Assembly: GCF_002833405.1 (NCBI RefSeq)
Contig: NZ_CP025135.1
Coordinates: 1,903,501 to 1,967,500, forward strand
Direction: 5' to 3'
DNA: 64,000 nt
Source of the DNA: Planococcus sp. MB-3u-03
GTDB lineage: Bacteria; Bacillota; Bacilli; Bacillales_A; Planococcaceae
The notes below the pieces were generated by a model, which saw nothing but the letters and a program-made list of their open reading frames with translations, was not told the DNA's origin and ran no database searches. Made by a program: the position numbers and the translations under genes. Shown here piece by piece: positions 57,792-64,000 of this stretch; position 1 is the stretch's first letter; each line of letters starts with the position of its first letter.

Positions 57792-59899
57792 TCAAGCCTT
57801 TTCGGCAGCTTCTTTTTCTTCTTTCAAAACCGTTTTGCGGGACAAATTGACGCGTCCTTGACGGTCGATTTCGATAACTTTCACCTTGATGATATCGCCC
57901 ATCTTCAAGACGTCTTCCACTTCTTTCGTCCGTTCTTCCTGGATTTCAGAAATGTGGAGAAGCCCGTCTTTACCAGGGAACAACTCGACGAATGCGCCGA
58001 ATTTCTCGATGCGCTTGACCGCGCCTTCGTAATATTCGCCGACTTTCGCTTCGCGTACGATATTCTCGATCATCGCTTTCGCTTTGGCGTTCATTTCTTC
58101 ATCAACGGAAGAGATGAAAATCGTGCCATCTTGCTCGGTGTCGATCTTGACGCCCGTTTCATCGATAATTTTATTGATGACTTTTCCGCCAGGCCCGATG
58201 ACGTCGCGGATCTTGTCTGGGTTGATTTTCACCATGATGATCTTCGGCGCGAATTTAGACAAAGTCGTGCGCGGTGTATTGATTGTGGCAATCATCGATT
58301 CCAGGATGTGCAGACGCCCGATTTTCGCTTGCGTCAATGCTTCTTCCAGGATTTCACGTGACAAGCCGTCGATTTTGATGTCCATTTGTAAGGCTGTGAC
58401 GCCTTCTGCTGTTCCAGCGACTTTAAAGTCCATATCGCCAAGATGGTCTTCCATCCCTTGGATATCGGAAAGAACTGTATAGTTCTCGCCTTTTTTCACA
58501 AGGCCCATCGCAATGCCGGCAACTGGTGCTTTGATTGGCACACCTGCATCCATCATCGCCAAAGTTGACGCGCAGATGCTTGCTTGTGATGTGGAACCGT
58601 TCGATTCCAATACTTCGGAAACGAGGCGGATCGTATATGGGAAATCTTTTTCATTTGGAATGACTGCTTCAAGCGCACGTTCGCCTAAAGCGCCGTGGCC
58701 GATTTCACGGCGGCCAGGGCCGCGCAGGAAGCCAGTTTCCCCAACGGAGAACAACGGGAAATTATAATGATGCATAAAACGCTTCGTTTCTTCCAAGCCG
58801 AGGCCGTCGATGATTTGCACATCGCCGAGAGCGCCGAGCGTACAGATGCTCATTGCCTGTGTTTGGCCGCGCGTAAAGAGACCGGATCCGTGAGTGCGCG
58901 CAAGGACGCCGACTTCAGAAGATAGCGCACGGATTTCAGAAGGACCGCGGCCGTCTGGGCGGATCTTTTCATCCGTGATCAAGCGGCGGACTTCGTCTTT
59001 GACCATTTTATCGAGCACTTGGCCCGCTTGTTTCTTAATATCGTCTTCTGAATCTGCATACGCTTCAAGCGCACGTTCTCGGACAGCCGCAATGGCTTCA
59101 TTGCGCGCCTGCTTTTCGTTCACTTGAACTGCAGCATTCATGTCTTCTTCAACAGCTGTTTTCAATTCTGCCGTCAAGTCAGCATCCAATTCATACAATT
59201 GAACAGCTGATTTTTCTTTGGCTACTTCCGCAGCAATTTCTTCCTGGAAAGCGATCAATTTCTTGATTTCTTCGTGGCCGAACATGATCGCTTCAAGGAT
59301 CACTTCTTCGGACACTTCTTTGGCACCGGCTTCTACCATATTGATGGCGTCTTTCGTGCCGGCAACCGTCAAGTTGATCGAGCTTTTTTCCATTTGCTCG
59401 CCTGTCGGATTGATGATGTACTCGCCATCCACCATTCCGACGATGACGCCAGCAATCGGCCCGTCAAACGGAATATCGGAAATCATCAATGCCAAAGAAG
59501 ACCCGAACATCGCTGCCATTTCAGATGGGCAATCCTGATCGACTGACATAACCATTGAAATGACCTGTACTTCGTTGCGGAAACCGTCCGGGAACAATGG
59601 ACGCAGCGGACGGTCGATCAAGCGGCTGATCAAAGTTGCTTTTCAGATGGGCGTCCTTCGCGTTTAATGAATCCGCCCGGGATTTTCCCGACAGCGTATT
59701 GGCGCTCTTCATAGTTCACAGTCAGCGGGAAGAAATCCAAAGGCTTCGGTGATTTTGATGCGGTTGCAGTGGACAGCACTGCTGTATCGCCATAACGGAT
59801 CAATGCCGCTCCGTTTGCTTGTTTTGCCAGTTGACCGACTTCGACCTTCAGCTCGCGGCCAGCCCAGTCAAATGTGTAAACCTTTTTTGTTTGCTCCAT
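57792..59899 (-). CDS. pnp: Polyribonucleotide nucleotidyltransferase (PNPase), frameshifted as read
   Basis: From ATG 59899 the frame gives [20 protein letters not shown] to GRPSEK, then one missing A near 59642 (GAAAAAGCAAC read as GAAAAGCAAC) shifts it; the next frame continues [20 protein letters not shown] to 57792. Joined length is about 702 aa: two RNase PH domains (second one with TEEIRPDGR-like [14 protein letters not shown]), a KH domain ([20 protein letters not shown]) and an S1 domain ([20 protein letters not shown]). PNPase degrades RNA 3' to 5' with phosphate. It lies behind rpsO, the almost universal rpsO-pnp order. Confidence 0.96.
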
Positions 59900-60002
59900 A
59901 GTCGAGCTCCTCTCTTACCGTGTTTCGTGTAGTATGTATCTTTAAATAGTGTATCAAAAAAGCACATCAAGTGCGATTCAATGATAAGTTTTAAGCATAA
60001 AG

Positions 60003-60024
60003 AAAAAGCGGGACGAATCCCGCT
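60003..60024 (-). terminator. Terminator between rpsO and pnp
   Basis: AGCGGGA pairs with TCCCGCT around CGAA; minus-strand T run follows. Confidence 0.85.
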
Positions 60025-60038
60025 TTCTCTGCTTGCTA

Positions 60039-60308
60039 TTATCGGCGTAGGCCAAGTCTTGCGATTAACTCACGGTAGCGTTGTACATCGTTCTCGCGTA
60101 GGTATTTAAGCAAGTTACGACGGCGTCCAACCATTTTGAATAGACCACGACGTGAATGGTGATCTTTCTTGTGGGTACGCAAGTGCTCGTTCAAGTTGTT
60201 GATGTCTTCTGTAAGAATGGCGATCTGAATTTCTGGAGAACCAGTATCAGTGTCATGCACTTTGTATTCATTGATCAATTCATTTTTACGTTCTTGAGTG
60301 ATTGCCAT
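60039..60308 (-). CDS. rpsO: Ribosomal protein uS15
   Basis: An 89-aa four-helix protein: [40 protein letters not shown] and [20 protein letters not shown], with the 16S rRNA-binding HHSRR. It binds the central domain of 16S rRNA early in 30S assembly. The start follows AGGAGGTGG. It lies upstream of pnp with a terminator between, and downstream of ribF after a 134-base gap that should contain its promoter. Confidence 0.98.
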   Translation of the reverse strand: MAITQERKNELINEYKVHDTDTGSPEIQIAILTEDINNLNEHLRTHKKDHHSRRGLFKMVGRRRNLLKYLRENDVQRYRELIARLGLRR

Positions 60309-60442
60309 GCTGTTCCACCTCCTATTCTCTGATAGCCCCTATTACCTAGCAAACGTTGGTGATTCGATTTGCCAAGCAACGGTTAGTACGTTCAGTACTT
60401 TGATATCATAGCACAGTGATTTCCTGAAATCAACTGTGCACC

Positions 60443-61384
60443 TTACACTTCAAAATATTGCTTTGCGGTATCTTTGTCCCGGCCGATTTGGATTTTCAGT
60501 TCATCGATGCCTGAAAATTTCTGTTCATCGCGGATGCGCTTATGCCATTCGACGACAACTTTCTCGCCATAGATCGACTTATCGAAATCCAGGATATGGA
60601 CTTCGATGACCAGGTTTTTGACATCGGGATTATTGAATGTCGGCTTGTAGCCTACATTGCAGACACCATCGAAATAAGCGCCTTGCACTTCGATCCGAAC
60701 TGCGTAGACACCGCGCTTCGGAACGAATGTGCCGAGCTCTGGTTCGACGTTCGCCGTAGGAAAGCCGATCGTCCGCCCGCGCTTGTCGCCGTTGACGACC
60801 GTTCCGGAAATCCGGTATGGCCTGCCAAGCAGGTGATGGACCGGCTCAACCAGCCCATCTTTCAACAGGTGGCGGATGCGGGTCGAACTGACCTTTTCAT
60901 TTTCCGCTTCAATTTTGCCGACTGTCGTGACATGATACCGGCCGCTCCCGTACGATTCCATGAGCGCCATATCCCCGCCGCCTTTAAAGCCGAACGAAAA
61001 ATCAAAACCGGCAACGACTTCTTTGACGCCGAGGCCATCGATGAAATGCTCGATGAATTGTTCAGGGGAAAGTTTCGCGAACTCTGAAGTAAAACGAACG
61101 ATATAGCAGATGTCGACGCCCATTTCCTGCAAGATCTCCATTTTCTGGCCAAGCGGCGTGATATAAAAAACTTCTTCTTTCCGGCCGCCGAGCACGAGTG
61201 ATGGATGCGGGTCGAAGGTCATAACAGCGGATTTCATCCCGCCTGCCTGCGCTTTATCAATTGCCGTGCCGATCACTTTCTGGTGTCCGCGGTGAACGCC
61301 GTCAAAAAATCCGATCGCCATCGACAGCGGGCCGTGTTCTTGTGCTTTCATCTCGTGAGGATAACTCAAGTGAATGATTTTCAT
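60443..61384 (-). CDS. ribF: Bifunctional riboflavin kinase/FAD synthetase
   Basis: ATG 61384 (MKIIHLSYPHEMKAQEHGPL) follows GAGGTG and gives 313 aa. The N-terminal adenylyltransferase half has AIGFFDGVHRGHQKVIGTAI and FDFSFGFKGGGD, then STRIRHLLKDG; the C-terminal kinase half has KRGRTIGFPTANVEPELGTF, VPKRGVYAVRI and YKPTFN. It turns riboflavin into FMN and FAD in the cytoplasm (RibC in B. subtilis). It follows truB by a single base, as in the usual infB-rbfA-truB-ribF-rpsO order. Confidence 0.97.
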   Translation of the reverse strand: MKIIHLSYPHEMKAQEHGPLSMAIGFFDGVHRGHQKVIGTAIDKAQAGGMKSAVMTFDPHPSLVLGGRKEEVFYITPLGQKMEILQEMGVDICYIVRFTSEFAKLSPEQFIEHFIDGLGVKEVVAGFDFSFGFKGGGDMALMESYGSGRYHVTTVGKIEAENEKVSSTRIRHLLKDGLVEPVHHLLGRPYRISGTVVNGDKRGRTIGFPTANVEPELGTFVPKRGVYAVRIEVQGAYFDGVCNVGYKPTFNNPDVKNLVIEVHILDFDKSIYGEKVVVEWHKRIRDEQKFSGIDELKIQIGRDKDTAKQYFEV

Positions 61385-61385
61385 A

Positions 61386-62315
61386 CTACACCTCGTCCGT
61401 TGGAGGAAATCCAAACATTTTTTCGGGTTTCATTTTGCCCGGCTTATCCGGATGCCGTTTATACAACGCTGCCGGTACGCCTTGATACGTGAAAACGACA
61501 AACGGTTCCGCCTTCAAGACCGGATGCGCCTCAAGTACTTGGCCATTCTTGATGCCGAACAATAAATCCGGCGTGATTTCTTCAAAAGGAAATGCACTTA
61601 AGCCATAGGCAAGAGGCTGCAAAATAGAACCGATATCCCCATTTTGCGCAATTTCCTCCACTTCGGCAAGCGTCACACATTGTTGTTTCGTAAAACTGCC
61701 GGATTGCGTGCGTGTCAGCTGTGACATATGAGCCGGATAGCCAAGCGCTTCACCGATCTGGACAGCAAGCGTCCGGATATAGGTTCCTTTGCCACAGCGG
61801 ATGCGGATGCGGAAACGGATATTCTGCCCTTGCCAAATGTCCGCGTCATCCAAAAGTTCAATCGAGTCAATATGCACGATCCGCACCGGGCGTTCCACCG
61901 CTTCGCCTTTGCGCGCGTATTCGTAAAGCTTTCTGCCGTTCACTTTGACGGCGGAATACATCGGCGGGATTTGTTCAATGTCGCCGGTCAGGCTTTGCAA
62001 TACGCCTTCTAGCTGCTTTCGGGTAATCGTCTTGTCCCCCGTGTCTTGCTCCACTACTGCGCCTTCTGCATCTTCTGTTTCCGTTGAAAACCCGATCAAT
62101 ACTTCCGCTTCGTACGTTTTTCCTTGATCAGTGATATACTCTGCCACTTTGGTCGATCGCCCGAGGCAAATGGGCAATACGCCGTCCACTTGGGGATCGA
62201 GCGTCCCGGTATGCCCGACTTTTTTCGTTTTCAGGATTTTCCGCAAGCGAAAAACGCAATCGTGGGACGTCATGCCCGGTTCTTTCCATAATGGAAGAAT
62301 CCCATTCGGTTCCAT
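61386..62315 (-). CDS. truB: tRNA pseudouridine-55 synthase
   Basis: ATG 62315 (MEPNGILPLWKEPGMTSHDC) follows GAGGGGC and gives 309 aa; the much longer open frame upstream overlaps rbfA out of register. The catalytic aspartate lies in VGHTGTLDPQVDGVLPICLG (D at about 39), with the base-flipping tyrosine in PPMYSAVKVNGRKLYEYAR. A C-terminal PUA domain ends the protein. TruB makes pseudouridine at position 55 of the T loop in nearly all tRNAs. Its start lies behind the rbfA terminator, so some read-through or a local promoter is needed. Confidence 0.97.
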   Translation of the reverse strand: MEPNGILPLWKEPGMTSHDCVFRLRKILKTKKVGHTGTLDPQVDGVLPICLGRSTKVAEYITDQGKTYEAEVLIGFSTETEDAEGAVVEQDTGDKTITRKQLEGVLQSLTGDIEQIPPMYSAVKVNGRKLYEYARKGEAVERPVRIVHIDSIELLDDADIWQGQNIRFRIRIRCGKGTYIRTLAVQIGEALGYPAHMSQLTRTQSGSFTKQQCVTLAEVEEIAQNGDIGSILQPLAYGLSAFPFEEITPDLLFGIKNGQVLEAHPVLKAEPFVVFTYQGVPAALYKRHPDKPGKMKPEKMFGFPPTDEV

Positions 62316-62370
62316 ATCGGAAGCCCCTCTCTTCATCGGCACTAGGACCGAACTATATAGTATGTAGAAA

Positions 62371-62405
62371 AAAGCCTGCTGTCTAAAAATAGACTGGCAG
62401 GCTTT
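62371..62405 (-). terminator. Terminator after rbfA
   Basis: AAAGCCTGC(C/T)GTCTA arms pair (62371-62385 with 62390-62405, one bulge) and a T run follows on the minus strand. Confidence 0.82.
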
Positions 62406-62409
62406 CGGT

Positions 62410-62763
62410 TTACTCTTCTGTTGGATCTTTGATATCCCGCAGCAATGATTCAATCCGATTGCCGTATGCGACAGACGAATCGATTTCAAACGCCAATTCA
62501 GGAGTCTTGCGCAAACGGATCCGCTGCCCGATTTCCGAGCGGATGAATCCTTTGGACTTGGCAAGGCCGAGCAAAGTCTGCTCTTTCGCCTTGTCATCGC
62601 CCAGCACGCTAATATAGACTGTTGCCTGCTGAAGGTCGCCCGTCACTTCGACATCTGTCACTGTGACAAATCCGATGCGCGGATCTTTCAGTTTTCTGCC
62701 GATAATATCGCCGAGCTCTTTTTTCATCTGCTCAGCTACACGATTCGAGCGCATTGATGACAT
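62410..62763 (-). CDS. rbfA: 30S ribosome-binding factor A
   Basis: A 117-aa KH-like protein: [20 protein letters not shown], then [34 protein letters not shown] and [20 protein letters not shown]. It binds immature 30S subunits near the 16S 5' domain and helps late maturation. The start follows GGAGTGG. It lies after ylxP and before truB, the conserved infB-ylxP-rbfA-truB run. Confidence 0.97.
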   Translation of the reverse strand: MSSMRSNRVAEQMKKELGDIIGRKLKDPRIGFVTVTDVEVTGDLQQATVYISVLGDDKAKEQTLLGLAKSKGFIRSEIGQRIRLRKTPELAFEIDSSVAYGNRIESLLRDIKDPTEE

Positions 62764-62781
62764 TTCGAATCCACTCCGTTC

Positions 62782-63059
62782 TTACAAATATTCTTTCTCT
62801 ATTGCCATGCATTCCCACGACGGATTGCTTTCCAGATAGCGCAGCACCTGCTCCATTTCACGCTCCGCTGCTTCTTTCGAAGAAGAAACGGTGACGAACG
62901 CGAGGCGCGTGCGCTGCCAAACTTCCTGGTGATCGACTTCCGCCGCCGATCATTGAATTTCTGCTTTGTGCGGGTCATCATGCTTTTGACGACTGCACGT
63001 TTATCTTTCAATGAATGCGCGGTAGGGATAAAGAATTCGCATTCCATCGAAAGGATCAT
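62782..63059 (-). CDS. ylxP: YlxP (DUF503) protein, frameshifted as read
   Basis: ATG 63059 overlaps the infB stop (ATGA). The frame gives [36 protein letters not shown], then loses register near 62951. The neighbouring frame continues [40 protein letters not shown] and ends EKEYL at 62782. One missing base (AATGAATCGG read as AATGATCGG) would give about 92 aa, the DUF503 length. The family is linked to ribosome maturation by its constant place between infB and rbfA; its action is unproven. Confidence 0.93.
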
Positions 63060-64000
63060 TTTCTTTCGATTTCTTCCATGATGAACGCTTCGATGATGTC
63101 GCCTTCTTTAACATCGTTGAAGTTTTGATTGTCACACCGCATTCGTAGCCTTTTGCGACTTCTTTCGCGTCATCTTTAAAGCGTTTCAAGGTATCGATTT
63201 CGCCTTCGAAGACGACAATGCCATCACGGATGACACGCACGCCGCTGTCGCGGGTGATCTTGCCTTCAGTTACGTAGCTTCCGGCAATCGTTCCGACTTT
63301 AGACACTTTGAACGTGCTGCGGATTTCCGCTTGCCCGATGATTTTCTCTTCGAACTCTGGGTCCAAGAGGCCTTTCATCGCTGCTTCGATTTCTTCGATT
63401 ACTTTATAGATGATGCGGTGCAAGCGGATATCGACGCCTTCTGCATCTGCTGCGCGCTTGGCGTTGACATCCGGGCGGACGTTAAAGCCGATTATGATGG
63501 CATTGGATGCTGCCGCCAGTGACACATCGGATTCCGTGATCGCTCCGGCGCCTGTATGGATGACTTTACGTTGACGCCTTCCACATCGATTTTCAAGAGT
63601 GAAGCAGCCATGGCTTCCACTGTCCCTTGAACGTCAGCTTTGACGATCAAGTTCAACTCTTTCATTTCGCCTTGTTTCAATTGATCAAACAAGTTATCCA
63701 GCGTGACGCGGTTCTTTTCAGAACGCATTTCCTGCAACGCTGTAGCCGAACGGGCTTCACCGATTTGACGAGCAGTTTTCTCGTCTTCAAACACGACAAA
63801 ACGGTCGCCGGCTTGCGGTACATCACTAAGTCCAGTAATTTCAACAGGCGTTGATGGGCCAGCTGTTTTCACGCGGCGGCCAAGATCGTTAACCATTGCG
63901 CGCACGCGCCCGAATGTATTGCCGACAACGATCGGGTCGCCGACATGCAAAGTGCCATCCTGTACGAGCAAAGTCGCAACAGATCCGCGGCCTTTATCTA
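63056..64000 (-). CDS. infB: Translation initiation factor IF-2, C-terminal part, frameshifted twice; 5' end outside window
   Basis: The reverse strand from 64000 reads [20 protein letters not shown] (domain II beta barrel), domain III ([20 protein letters not shown]), and after a shift near 63566 [20 protein letters not shown] and domain IV ([20 protein letters not shown]) to GVTIK. A second shift near 63126 leads to [20 protein letters not shown] and the stop at 63056. Both shifts are one missing A in an A run (AAAA read as AAA, AAAAA read as AAAA). IF-2 places initiator tRNA on the 30S subunit. The gene is essential, so the two shifts in 450 bases are almost surely not biological. Confidence 0.96.

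Noticed and set aside
62316..62597. Long N-terminal extension of truB
   Set aside because: It runs through rbfA out of register; the ATG at 62315 with GAGGGG gives the family length.

Overview
The window is a chromosomal core segment of a low-to-moderate-GC Firmicute, most likely a Planococcaceae member (Planococcus/Planomicrobium type). This is inferred from protein relatedness to Bacillus, from gene order, and from the absence of several sporulation genes (spoVS, cotE, spoVFA/B, sirA) at the places where Bacillus subtilis carries them. No tRNA, rRNA, CRISPR array, prophage or insertion sequence was seen. Most genes lie on the minus strand.

Layout. Positions 1-7.5 kb hold chromosome condensation (scpB, scpA), a DUF309 gene, ribT, a tiny lysA-coupled membrane protein, lysA, nucleoside salvage (pdp, deoB), xerD and fur. 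Positions 7.6-15.5 kb correspond to the B. subtilis nudF-yqkF-yqkE-yqkD neighbourhood. It is opened up by an accessory block containing an orphan 138-aa protein, a heavily frameshifted flotillin, two mini membrane proteins, and a divergent thiolase/HMG-CoA lyase pair. Positions 15.5-21.5 kb hold yneF, an unusual membrane-tethered PstS-like protein, tkt, ynzC, yneB, yneA and lexA, with a multi-box SOS control region. Positions 21.5-25.7 kb hold two unknown proteins and glnA-glnR-ynbB with GlnR operators. Positions 25.8-37.8 kb hold a TRIC-type channel, a rhodanese, hfq, miaA, a lysophospholipase-like hydrolase, mutL, mutS, ymcA, ymdB, rny and recA. Positions 38-50.8 kb hold cinA, pgsA, ymfM (rodZ-like), ymfK, ymfI, ymfH, ymfF and the nucleoside ABC importer nupQ-P-O-N with its GntR-type regulator ymfC. 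Positions 51-64 kb hold ftsK/spoIIIE, rnjB, asd, mlpA, pnp, rpsO, ribF, truB, rbfA, ylxP and the 3' part of infB.

The genes form the expected modules: SOS response (lexA, yneA, recA), nitrogen control (glnR/glnA), RNA turnover (rny, rnjB, pnp, hfq, ymcA), mismatch repair (mutS/mutL), nucleoside uptake and breakdown (nupNOPQ, pdp, deoB), and translation initiation (infB, rbfA, ylxP, truB, rpsO).

The most striking feature is technical or evolutionary. At least 13 conserved genes, including infB, pnp, mutS and fur, carry small indels, and almost all of them are contractions of a homopolymer by one base or of a dinucleotide repeat by one unit. Because indispensable genes are hit and the protein sequence is conserved on both sides, sequencing/assembly error is the preferred reading. 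The CDS spans below are therefore given over the whole gene, with the lesion positions stated.
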